DNA of 39,873 bases, taken from Ignavibacteriales bacterium (lineage in GTDB: Bacteria > Bacteroidota > Ignavibacteria > Ignavibacteriales > Ignavibacteriaceae). The DNA lies in assembly GCA_020061995.1 (NCBI GenBank), contig JAGUXE010000288.1, positions 1 through 39,873 of the forward strand, read 5' to 3'. Every line of letters begins with the position of its first letter. Within the stretch, counting starts at the first letter, position 1. The notes under the pieces were generated by a model. That model saw nothing but the letters and a program-made list of their open reading frames with translations, was not told the DNA's origin and searched no databases. A program made the position numbers and the translations under genes. Below, in pieces: positions 33,024 through 39,873 of the stretch.

Positions 33024-34871
33024 ATGAACAAATTATTAACAGTTCTTTTTCTGATTTTATTGGGTGGAACAATAACATTCGGACAATATAGTGTTGCTGG
33101 TCATATTACAAAAACCGCTGGAGATACGACACTATTTCGAGATTTAGGATCTGCATCACGTGGAGCTTGGGTTGGTGATGATATTGATGGTAACGGTAAA
33201 CCTGAACTTATTCTTACAGATTATACCAATAATGGCAGAGTACATGTTTTTGAACATGTAAGTGGAGATTCAGTAGCACTCATTTGGTCATCACCTGTTG
33301 CACCAACGAATATAGGATTGGGAACTTCACCTCGTTCTGTACGTGTTGGTGACCTTGATAATGATGGACGCAAAGAAATTATCTTCCCAACTTCCAATGG
33401 TTATTACATTTTTGAATGGGATGGAATTGTAGGAAGTGGTAATTATGGCACATCACCTTCACAAATTCTTAATTCCAGTACTCTTCCCGATGTTACTAAT
33501 CATTCCGTTCAAAGAAATGAATATTTTGAAATTACAGATATTGACGGAGATGGACTAAATGAATTAGTCACTGTATACAACAATGGAGTTACTGCTGAGC
33601 ATGGTTATTTGTTGGTCATTCGTGCTACAGGTGATTGGGTGACAAATGACCCAGGTTTTTCTGGTTTCAGTTTGGATTATAGATTGGTTCGATCTAACTC
33701 TTTAGGTGGTGGACAACCAATTGCGGCTTTTTCTGGTCAATTTAATGGGACAGGAAACAAAGATATAATTGTTCATTCATGGAATTTCATGAACGTTCTA
33801 CCGATTCGTGTCGGTGGAGTTGCAAATTATATGATTCCGGATACAGCTTCAGGGAAAGCATATTATCGTCCTATGGCAGCAGATGGAGTTGCACTTCTTG
33901 GAGGATTTGTTGCCGATGTTGACAATGATGGTATTGATGAAGTTTATCTACCTACATACGTTTCAGCAAATGATGTTCCTGAAAACGGTCAAGTATTCAT
34001 GGTCGCCTACAATCAAAATGATGATATGAGTACAATTGATTCTTCCAAAGTTTCTAAAATTGCCGAATCCCCAGCCAAATTAATTGCTGGAAATATTGGA
34101 TTCAATGCGGTTTTATTTGGTGGTGACTGGGCTGATTTAAATAGTGATGGCCAAAAAGAACTCTATTTTGGTTCAACCACACCTGCAGATGTTATCCAAT
34201 TAAAATACAATGGCGGTGGAAAACACAATGAAGCTAATTGGACTTCAAGCATTATTTATTCAGGTGAACCAGATGTGTTTAGTAGAATTAATTATAGGGA
34301 TTCTTTAGGTACATTGGATACAGTACGAACGCTGAATAAACCATTTGCTTCAAAAATATTTGGAAAGAATCTTGATTTTAATGGTAATGGTAAGAAAAAC
34401 TTGTTAGTCCCTTACCAAGGTTTAGTTGACAGTGTTACCTATAACTGGCAGTCATATAATACGGACAGTGCAAAATTTGTTACAACAGCAACAAATAAAA
34501 TAGCTAACCCAAAACTTTGGATAGCGAGATTAATTGAATCTGATGGTGGTTCTGGTTTTACTGCGAGAGAACTAATATTTATTACTCCCGAAGACTATAA
34601 ATTAGAACAAAATTATCCAAATCCGTTTAATCCGGAAACTGTAATACGATTTACCTTACCTCTTAATAATAAAATATCATTAAAGATTTATGATGTTTTA
34701 GGAAAAGAAGTAACAACACTTATCAATAACGAAGATTTTAATAAAGGTGCCTTCGAGATCAACTGGAATGGTACTAATAATTACGGTGTTAAAGTAGCAA
34801 GTGGTACTTACATCGCAGAACTCCGTTTTGGTAATTTTACAAAAACAATAAAAATGTCTTTGATGAAATAA
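33024..34871 (+). CDS. T9SS-exported FG-GAP/VCBS repeat protein
   Basis: A 615-residue protein with a signal peptide (LLTVLFLILLGGTITFG, then Q). The mature part holds six calcium-loop repeats of FG-GAP/VCBS type: DIDGNGKPEL, DLDNDGRKEI, DIDGDGLNEL, DVDNDGIDEV, DLNSDGQKEL and DFNGNGKKNL, suggesting a beta-propeller. The last ~90 residues are a type A T9SS sorting domain: LEQNYPNPFNPETVIRFTLP, KIYDVLGKEVTTL, then VASGTYIAEL and a basic end. Such proteins are moved across the outer membrane and anchored or released. No enzyme domain is seen, so it may be an adhesin or surface-binding protein. I chose the ATG at 33024, with AAAGGAG upstream, over the TTG at 32976 that overlaps the previous gene. 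Confidence 0.92.
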   Translation: MNKLLTVLFLILLGGTITFGQYSVAGHITKTAGDTTLFRDLGSASRGAWVGDDIDGNGKPELILTDYTNNGRVHVFEHVSGDSVALIWSSPVAPTNIGLGTSPRSVRVGDLDNDGRKEIIFPTSNGYYIFEWDGIVGSGNYGTSPSQILNSSTLPDVTNHSVQRNEYFEITDIDGDGLNELVTVYNNGVTAEHGYLLVIRATGDWVTNDPGFSGFSLDYRLVRSNSLGGGQPIAAFSGQFNGTGNKDIIVHSWNFMNVLPIRVGGVANYMIPDTASGKAYYRPMAADGVALLGGFVADVDNDGIDEVYLPTYVSANDVPENGQVFMVAYNQNDDMSTIDSSKVSKIAESPAKLIAGNIGFNAVLFGGDWADLNSDGQKELYFGSTTPADVIQLKYNGGGKHNEANWTSSIIYSGEPDVFSRINYRDSLGTLDTVRTLNKPFASKIFGKNLDFNGNGKKNLLVPYQGLVDSVTYNWQSYNTDSAKFVTTATNKIANPKLWIARLIESDGGSGFTARELIFITPEDYKLEQNYPNPFNPETVIRFTLPLNNKISLKIYDVLGKEVTTLINNEDFNKGAFEINWNGTNNYGVKVASGTYIAELRFGNFTKTIKMSLMK

Positions 34872-34888
34872 ATTTATTCTTCCCCATA

Positions 34889-34914
34889 CCCCTCTCCTTT
34901 TTTTTGGAGAGGGG
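34889..34914. repeat. GC-rich hairpin with poly-T loop (terminator-like, possibly a dispersed palindrome)
   Basis: CCCCTCTCC (34889-34897) and GGAGAGGGG (34906-34914) pair perfectly around eight T bases. Imperfect pairing extends outward (CTTCCCC against GGGTGAAG). It follows the T9SS cargo stop by 17 nt and could stop transcription, but it lacks a T run after the stem. The GC content is far above its surroundings, which suggests a mobile palindromic repeat. The rest of the gap 34872-35157 shows only AT-rich sequence, including a weak TATATTTA box at 35073-35080. Confidence 0.65.
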
Positions 34915-35157
34915 AAAGGGTGAAGTAGAATTTCACAATAAACCTTCTTTGGTAAAAACCACTTATTCATATTTTCACTTCCTTGACTTAGTAACTCATT
35001 ATCCCTATTTTTGAACGTTTTTTGGAGGCATTTATTCTTTCATTCAAAAAATTTAAATTCAATCGAAATTACTATATTTAATAACGACATTGTTCATACT
35101 TTGTGTGCGAGTAGAGCAAGTCAAAAGAATCTGGAAAATATTTAAAGAGGAAAGCAA

Positions 35158-35625
35158 ATGGATTTTAATCTTATCAAACGTTTAATTAAACTTGTTGAAA
35201 GTAGTGAGGTTACTGAATTAGAACTTGAAGAGGATAATCAGTATATACGAATTTCAAAAAAGGTTAAAACCCAACAGATTGGATATCAACAGCAAATACC
35301 GTTTATGACAGGACCAACAGAACCAAAACAAAATTCTGTAGAAGTTGAAACTAAAGTTAACTCTAAAGAGGAAGCTAAAACTAATCTTCACGAAGTCCTC
35401 TCTCCAATGGTGGGAACATTTTATCGCGCACCTGCTCCTGATGCAGATTCTTATGTGAAAATTGGTGATGATGTTTCAGCCGGGTCAACACTATGTATTG
35501 TGGAGGCAATGAAATTGATGAATGAAATTGAGTCAGATGTTTCAGGCAAAGTCGTTAAAATTTTAGTTGAAAACGGTAAACCGGTTGAATATAATCAACC
35601 TCTCTTTTTAATTCAGCTAGGTTAA
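35158..35625 (+). CDS. accB: Acetyl-CoA carboxylase biotin carboxyl carrier protein
   Basis: A 155-residue protein. The C-terminal biotinyl domain (~78-155) has the attachment motif VEAMKLMNE with Lys119 as the biotinylated residue, and the [15 protein letters not shown] thumb region typical of acetyl-CoA carboxylase BCCP. The N-terminal 35 residues ([20 protein letters not shown]) match AccB. A variable linker rich in Glu, Lys and Gln joins the two. It carries carboxybiotin between AccC and the carboxyltransferase in the first step of fatty acid synthesis. The carboxyltransferase genes accA/accD are not in the window. accC follows 24 nt later. Confidence 0.95.
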   Translation: MDFNLIKRLIKLVESSEVTELELEEDNQYIRISKKVKTQQIGYQQQIPFMTGPTEPKQNSVEVETKVNSKEEAKTNLHEVLSPMVGTFYRAPAPDADSYVKIGDDVSAGSTLCIVEAMKLMNEIESDVSGKVVKILVENGKPVEYNQPLFLIQLG

Positions 35626-35649
35626 TCAAAAAATAGAATTGGAAAAAAT

Positions 35650-36993
35650 TTGTTTAGTAAAGTATTAATCGCCAATCGTGGGGAAATTGCCTTACGTGTT
35701 ATAAGAACTTGCAAAGAGTTGGGAATTAAAACTGTTGCAGTTTATTCTGAAGCAGATAAAAATTCGTTACATGTAACATTTGCAGATGAAGCCGTTTGCA
35801 TAGGACCAACATCAAGTAAAGAGAGTTATTTAAAAATTCCATCCATTATTTCAGCTGCACAAATTACAGGTGCAGATGCAATTCATCCCGGATATGGTTT
35901 CCTAGCTGAGAATTCTTCGTTTTCTGAAATTTGTGCTGAATCGAATATCAAGTTTATCGGACCTTCTCCTGAAATGATTTCGATGATGGGAGATAAATCA
36001 GCCGCAAAAGACACAATGAAAAAAAGTGGTGTTCCGGTAATTCCCGGTAGTGATGGAATTGTACCTCATCTTCAGGATGGGAAAGTTATTGCCAAAAAAA
36101 TCGGTTATCCTGTTATTGTAAAAGCATCTGCAGGCGGCGGCGGAAAAGGGATGCGGATTGTTTGGGATGAAAGTGAATTTGAAAATGCTTTCAAGACTGC
36201 TAAAGTGGAAGCTGAAGCAGCTTTTGCGAACGGTGATGTTTACATCGAAAAGTTTATTGAAAATCCGAGACATATAGAAATTCAAATATTGGGGGATCAG
36301 TTTGGTAATGTGTATCATTATGGCGAACGCGATTGCTCGGTTCAAAGAAGACATCAGAAATTAATTGAAGAAGCTCCTTCACCAATCATTGATCCGATAC
36401 TTCGCCAGAAAATGGGGGATGCGGCAATTAAAGGTGCAAAATCTGTGAATTATGAAGGCGTAGGAACAATTGAATTTTTAGTCGATAAACATAAAAATTT
36501 CTATTTCATGGAGATGAATACTCGTATTCAAGTTGAACATCCTGTAACAGAAATGGTTTATGATGTTGATTTAATTAGGCAGCAAATACTTGTTGCAATG
36601 GGGAAGGAAGTTGAAACTTTACCAAAAGAACCTATCGGTCATTCAATTGAATTTAGAATAAATGCTGAAGATCCTGAACACAATTTTAGACCTTCTCCTG
36701 GTAAAATTGAATCACTCCATTTTCCGGGTGGATTTGGTGTTCGGATAGATTCACATATTTATCAATCTTATGTTATTCCCCCGTATTATGATTCATTAAT
36801 TGCAAAACTTATTGTCTGGGGAAAAAATCGGGAACATGCAATTAATAGAGCAAGAAGAGCATTGGAAGAATTTACGGTGGAGGGGATCAAAACCACAATC
36901 GATTTTCACCTCAAAGTTTTGGAGGATGAAAGATTTTTAAGTGGAAATTTTGATACTTCTTTCCTTGATTCTTTCTTAAAAGATAATCATTAA
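35650..36993 (+). CDS. accC: Biotin carboxylase subunit of acetyl-CoA carboxylase
   Basis: A 447-residue ATP-grasp enzyme of the usual AccC length. Visible motifs are [20 protein letters not shown] at the N-terminus, [10 protein letters not shown], the glycine-rich ATP loop [33 protein letters not shown] and the active-site block [15 protein letters not shown]. It carboxylates biotin on AccB using ATP and bicarbonate. The start is TTG at 35650 ([11 protein letters not shown]), the only start consistent with the family N-terminus. It lies 24 nt after accB and 23 nt before gcvH. A separate pyruvate or propionyl-CoA carboxylase subunit is possible in principle, but pairing with accB favours acetyl-CoA carboxylase. 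Confidence 0.95.
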   Translation: MFSKVLIANRGEIALRVIRTCKELGIKTVAVYSEADKNSLHVTFADEAVCIGPTSSKESYLKIPSIISAAQITGADAIHPGYGFLAENSSFSEICAESNIKFIGPSPEMISMMGDKSAAKDTMKKSGVPVIPGSDGIVPHLQDGKVIAKKIGYPVIVKASAGGGGKGMRIVWDESEFENAFKTAKVEAEAAFANGDVYIEKFIENPRHIEIQILGDQFGNVYHYGERDCSVQRRHQKLIEEAPSPIIDPILRQKMGDAAIKGAKSVNYEGVGTIEFLVDKHKNFYFMEMNTRIQVEHPVTEMVYDVDLIRQQILVAMGKEVETLPKEPIGHSIEFRINAEDPEHNFRPSPGKIESLHFPGGFGVRIDSHIYQSYVIPPYYDSLIAKLIVWGKNREHAINRARRALEEFTVEGIKTTIDFHLKVLEDERFLSGNFDTSFLDSFLKDNH

Positions 36994-37016
36994 TTTTTAT
37001 TGAAGCGGAGAACAAA

Positions 37017-37397
37017 ATGAATATTCCATCAGATTTAAAATATACTAACGATCATGAATGGATTCGCGTTGAAGGAAATATTGGTACAATCGGAATTACA
37101 GAGTATGCACAAGGGGAATTAGGAGATGTTGTTTTTGTTGACATCGATCCAAATTTAAGTTCATTAACTGCCGGTGCTAATTTTGGTACAATCGAAGCAG
37201 TTAAAACTGTTAGTGAACTTCTTGCACCTGTCTCAGGCAAAGTAGTTGAATTAAATGCAAAACTTACAGATAGCCCTGAAACAATTAATGCCGATCCTTA
37301 CGGAGATGGCTGGATGGTAAAAGTTGAGTTGTCAAATCCTTCTGAATTAGATGTACTGCTTGATTCGGAAGCTTATAGAACTTTAATCGGTCAATAA
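37017..37397 (+). CDS. gcvH: Glycine cleavage system H protein
   Basis: A 126-residue lipoyl carrier of standard length. The lipoylated residue is Lys63 in GTIEAVKTVSEL. Other family blocks are YTNDHEWIRVEG, IGITEYAQGELGDVVFVD, and NADPYGDGWMVKVE near the end. It shuttles the aminomethyl group between GcvP, GcvT and the L protein. None of those partners is in the window. It follows accC by 23 nt with GGAG before the ATG, so it is likely in the accBC transcript. The hairpin at 37410 follows directly. Confidence 0.96.
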   Translation: MNIPSDLKYTNDHEWIRVEGNIGTIGITEYAQGELGDVVFVDIDPNLSSLTAGANFGTIEAVKTVSELLAPVSGKVVELNAKLTDSPETINADPYGDGWMVKVELSNPSELDVLLDSEAYRTLIGQ

Positions 37398-37409
37398 TTC
37401 CACATTTAA

Positions 37410-37444
37410 AATAAACGAAGTTGATAAGGTCAACTTAGTTTATT
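37410..37444 (+). terminator. Intrinsic terminator after gcvH
   Basis: AATAAACGAAGTTGA (37410-37424) and TCAACTTAGTTTATT (37430-37444) pair over 15 positions with one mismatch, around TAAGG. The stem is AT-rich and ends in a TTTATT tract. It would separate accBC-gcvH from guaA. Confidence 0.65.
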
Positions 37445-37496
37445 CAATCTTTGCACCGCACTTACAGCGGTTGTAATTAAAGTATTCAATAAAGTA

Positions 37497-39038
37497 ATGC
37501 AACATTCAGAAGAAATACTTATAATCGATTTCGGTTCGCAATATACTCAGCTCATTGCGAGAAGAGTAAGAGAAATCAATGTCTTTTCGGAAATAACCCC
37601 ACATATAATCTCAATTGAAGAAATCAAGAAGCGAAATCCGAAAGGAATAATACTTTCCGGCGGACCAATGAGCGTTTATGATGAGGGGGCACTATCAATT
37701 GACTCTGAAATATTCAATCTGAATATTCCGATATTGGGAATATGTTACGGGCTTCAGCTTATTTGTCATCAACTTGAAGGCAAAGTTCAACCCGCAACTG
37801 ATCGGGAGTACGGTAAAGCGAGTTTGCAACGGAAAGAGAATTCTCTTCTTCTTAAAAATGTTTTAGAATCTTCATTTGTTTGGATGAGTCACGGTGATCT
37901 TGTTACAAAGTTACCTAATGATTTTGTAGTAACTGCTTCTTCGGATCATACCTCAATTTGTGCTATCGAGAATAAAAACAAAAAACTATTTGGCGTCCAA
38001 TTCCATCCCGAAGTAAATCATACTCAAGAGGGGAAGAAGATAATCCGCAATTTTGTTTATGATATCTGCGGATGTTCAGGGAAATGGAATTCTTCAAATT
38101 TTATTTCATCCTCAATTGACGAAATCAAAGAAAAAACCGGGGATAAAAATGTTATTTGTGCTTTAAGTGGAGGTGTTGATTCCTCTGTTGCTGCAGTGCT
38201 TGTGCAAAAAGCAGTTGGCAAAGCACTTACTTGCATTCACATCGATAACGGCTTAATGCGTAAGGATGAAAGTAAAAAAATAATGAAGATGTTCAACGAA
38301 AGTCTTCATCTGAATGTTAAGTATATTGATTCTGCGGAATTATTTTTGGAAAGATTAGTCGGTGTTTCTGAACCTGAACATAAGCGAAAAATTATTGGGA
38401 ATACTTTTATCGAAGTATTTGAAGAAGAAGCCTCCAAAATTGAGTCTGCTGAATTTTTAGTTCAGGGGACATTATATCCTGATGTAATAGAATCTGTTTC
38501 GGTAAAAGGGAAATCGGTAACAATTAAAACTCATCATAACGTGGGCGGACTTCCTGAAAAAATGAACTTGAAGTTAATCGAACCATTTAGAGAGTTGTTT
38601 AAAGATGAAGTACGTAAAGTCGGAAAAGATCTTAAAATTCCTGCTGAGTTTATTGAGCGCCATCCATTTCCTGGACCGGGATTGGCGGTTCGAGTAATTG
38701 GTGAAATAACAAAAGAGAGACTCTCAATTTTAAGAGAAGCAGACGACATTTTTATTGAGGAAATTAAAAATGCCGGAATTTATAACGAAATTTGGCAAGC
38801 TTTTGCCGTGCTTCTACCTGTCCAATCTGTTGGTGTTATGGGAGACTCACGTACCTACGAAAATGTGTTGACATTACGTGCTGTTACATCAATGGATGGT
38901 ATGACGGCTGACTGGTATCGCTTTGATCCTGAATTTTTAGCAGATGTGTCAAATAAAATAATTAATAAAGTTAAAGGAATTAACCGGGTGGTTTATGATA
39001 TCAGTTCAAAACCACCATCAACAATTGAGTGGGAATGA
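37497..39038 (+). CDS. guaA: GMP synthase (glutamine-hydrolysing)
   Basis: A 513-residue protein with both domains on one chain. The glutaminase has Cys83 in LGICYGLQL and the His170/Glu172 pair in [10 protein letters not shown]. The ATP-pyrophosphatase P-loop is [12 protein letters not shown] (222-233). The C-terminal dimerisation domain includes [16 protein letters not shown] and ends in [10 protein letters not shown], the standard GuaA C-terminus. It converts XMP to GMP in purine synthesis. The ATG at 37497 lacks a strong Shine-Dalgarno sequence. The stop overlaps the ATG of the following TPR gene (ATGA), so those two are probably co-translated. Confidence 0.98.
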   Translation: MQHSEEILIIDFGSQYTQLIARRVREINVFSEITPHIISIEEIKKRNPKGIILSGGPMSVYDEGALSIDSEIFNLNIPILGICYGLQLICHQLEGKVQPATDREYGKASLQRKENSLLLKNVLESSFVWMSHGDLVTKLPNDFVVTASSDHTSICAIENKNKKLFGVQFHPEVNHTQEGKKIIRNFVYDICGCSGKWNSSNFISSSIDEIKEKTGDKNVICALSGGVDSSVAAVLVQKAVGKALTCIHIDNGLMRKDESKKIMKMFNESLHLNVKYIDSAELFLERLVGVSEPEHKRKIIGNTFIEVFEEEASKIESAEFLVQGTLYPDVIESVSVKGKSVTIKTHHNVGGLPEKMNLKLIEPFRELFKDEVRKVGKDLKIPAEFIERHPFPGPGLAVRVIGEITKERLSILREADDIFIEEIKNAGIYNEIWQAFAVLLPVQSVGVMGDSRTYENVLTLRAVTSMDGMTADWYRFDPEFLADVSNKIINKVKGINRVVYDISSKPPSTIEWE

Positions 39039-39873
39039 ACAAAGTTCTAGAAAAAGTGGAATTGCGGCATAAGATTAATAAAGCAGAAAGCCTGGAAGCT
39101 GAAGGTAAATTGCTTCATGCAGTTCAAATCTATAATGCAATAATTGATACTTTCCCTGCACAAAAAGAGCCTTACTACAAATTAATTGCTCTTTATGAAA
39201 AACTTCAAAATATAGAAGCTGCTCATAATCTTCTGATGGAATTAATAAACTCTGAACCGGAAGATAAAGAGCTTCGTATTTACTTAGCTCACTTTTTATT
39301 CCGAAATGAAAAATGGGATGAAACATTAGAGACATTAGAGTTTATTGATGCTGATTATGACCCTACAATAGCCTTTATTAACGGCTATTCTCATTATATG
39401 CTTAAAGACTATGAACTAGCTAATTTAAGTTTCCAAAAGTTTGTTGCGCTTGATCGAACTTCTGAATTTTTACCGGATGCATACATACATCTGGCTAAAG
39501 CCAATATAAATCTGAATCGATACGAAGAGGCACTGAAGTATATTAAAATTGCTGAATCCTTCTTTGAAAGTTATTATGAACTTCATTTTATTTATGCAAT
39601 TATTTACTACTATATGGGAATGACGGAACATTCGATTGAAAGAATTCAAAAAGCTTTGCGTTTCAAGAAGATTGACCCAACGGTTTATGAATGGGCAGGG
39701 AAGATATACTTTAAATCTAATAGTCATGAAAAAGCAAAACAGTATTTCAATAAATTCCTCTCAGTATCTGAAGAAAATACGGCCGATATTTATGCGCAAT
39801 TGGGTTTAATCGCGATTATTGAAAATGAACTTTCAAGTGCAAGAAGTTTTTTTGATACTGCTTTAAAAATGGA
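39035..39873 (+). CDS. TPR-repeat protein, 3'-truncated by the window edge
   Basis: The frame opens with ATG at 39035, overlapping the guaA stop by four bases, and stays open for 279 codons to the last base. No signal peptide or membrane helix is visible at the N-terminus ([20 protein letters not shown]). From about residue 15 on it is a series of helical pairs of TPR type: [40 protein letters not shown] and [20 protein letters not shown] are clear examples. A cytoplasmic scaffold or interaction protein is the best guess. Coupling to guaA is probably positional, as no shared function is evident. Confidence 0.85.
   Translation, partial: MNKVLEKVELRHKINKAESLEAEGKLLHAVQIYNAIIDTFPAQKEPYYKLIALYEKLQNIEAAHNLLMELINSEPEDKELRIYLAHFLFRNEKWDETLETLEFIDADYDPTIAFINGYSHYMLKDYELANLSFQKFVALDRTSEFLPDAYIHLAKANINLNRYEEALKYIKIAESFFESYYELHFIYAIIYYYMGMTEHSIERIQKALRFKKIDPTVYEWAGKIYFKSNSHEKAKQYFNKFLSVSEENTADIYAQLGLIAIIENELSSARSFFDTALKM

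Noticed and set aside
35998..36354. 118-codon minus-strand open frame within accC
   Set aside because: Antisense shadow of the conserved ATP-grasp core; no support for coding.
37462..37476. Small inverted repeat TTACA...TGTAA upstream of guaA as a purine riboswitch or operator
   Set aside because: Only 5 bp arms, with none of the conserved purine riboswitch core; too weak to call.
39075..39727. Two minus-strand open frames near the right end
   Set aside because: The plus strand holds a continuous TPR-coding frame from 39035 to the window end, with guaA overlap, which explains the region better.

Overview
The window is AT-rich chromosomal DNA, most likely from the class Ignavibacteria (Bacteroidota/Chlorobiota side; Ignavibacteriales or Melioribacter-like). 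The pointers are a type IX secretion (T9SS) C-terminal sorting domain with the NYPNPFNPET signature at the end of the gene at 33024-34871, a fused alpha-beta 2-oxoacid dehydrogenase E1, TTG-N20-TAnnTTTG promoters, and HpnCDE squalene synthesis. I inferred this from reading the sequence, not from a database search. There is no CRISPR array, insertion sequence, prophage or rRNA. One tRNA is present. Both ends cut through genes: a SpoIIE-type phosphatase at the left and a TPR protein at the right.

Layout. 1-960: 3' part of a PP2C/SpoIIE phosphatase. 1010-2374: aldehyde dehydrogenase. 2545-9170: a tight run of E1 fusion, M1 peptidase, LpxH-like hydrolase and class A PBP. 9227-12308: tRNA-Leu(CAG) followed almost without a leader by hpnC-hpnD-hpnE. 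12305-15070 (minus): DNA polymerase I. 15264-18392: two sodium-coupled transporters (SLC1/DAACS type and NSS type). 18407-20801: a bidirectional terminator, then etfB-etfA and a BFN/DUF151-UVR protein on the minus strand. 20885-22724: a GNAT acetyltransferase, dapF and a small ABM-like protein, closed by a hairpin. 22845-30328: the standout region, a six-gene respiratory operon. 30429-31079: a small outer-membrane barrel with its own promoter and terminator. 31193-34871: PHP phosphoesterase, YfgM-like TPR protein and an FG-GAP T9SS cargo. 35158-39038: accB, accC, gcvH and guaA. 39035 to the end: TPR protein.

The most interesting system is the operon at 22845-30328. In order it encodes an inner-membrane b-type cytochrome with two H-X13-H helices, a membrane-anchored periplasmic TPR protein, a membrane-anchored iron-sulfur/FAD/NAD(P) oxidoreductase with unusual cluster ligands and an apparently permuted flavin fold, a 20-heme c-type cytochrome, a 19-heme c-type cytochrome, and an outer-membrane barrel with an N-terminal beta-rich domain. 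All the parts needed to carry electrons from the quinone pool or NAD(P)H across the periplasm to the outer membrane lie side by side with spacings of 11 nt or less, or overlaps. I read it as a candidate extracellular electron transfer conduit. It is built from different parts than the classical Shewanella MtrCAB or Geobacter porin-cytochrome systems.

The rest is mostly core metabolism and envelope biogenesis: fatty acid synthesis (AccBC), one-carbon metabolism (GcvH), purine synthesis (GuaA), diaminopimelate and peptidoglycan (DapF, PBP1A), lipid A (LpxH) and squalene (HpnCDE). No stretch longer than 300 bases lacks a gene. The longest gap (34872-35157) holds a GC-rich hairpin and probably the accB promoter region.
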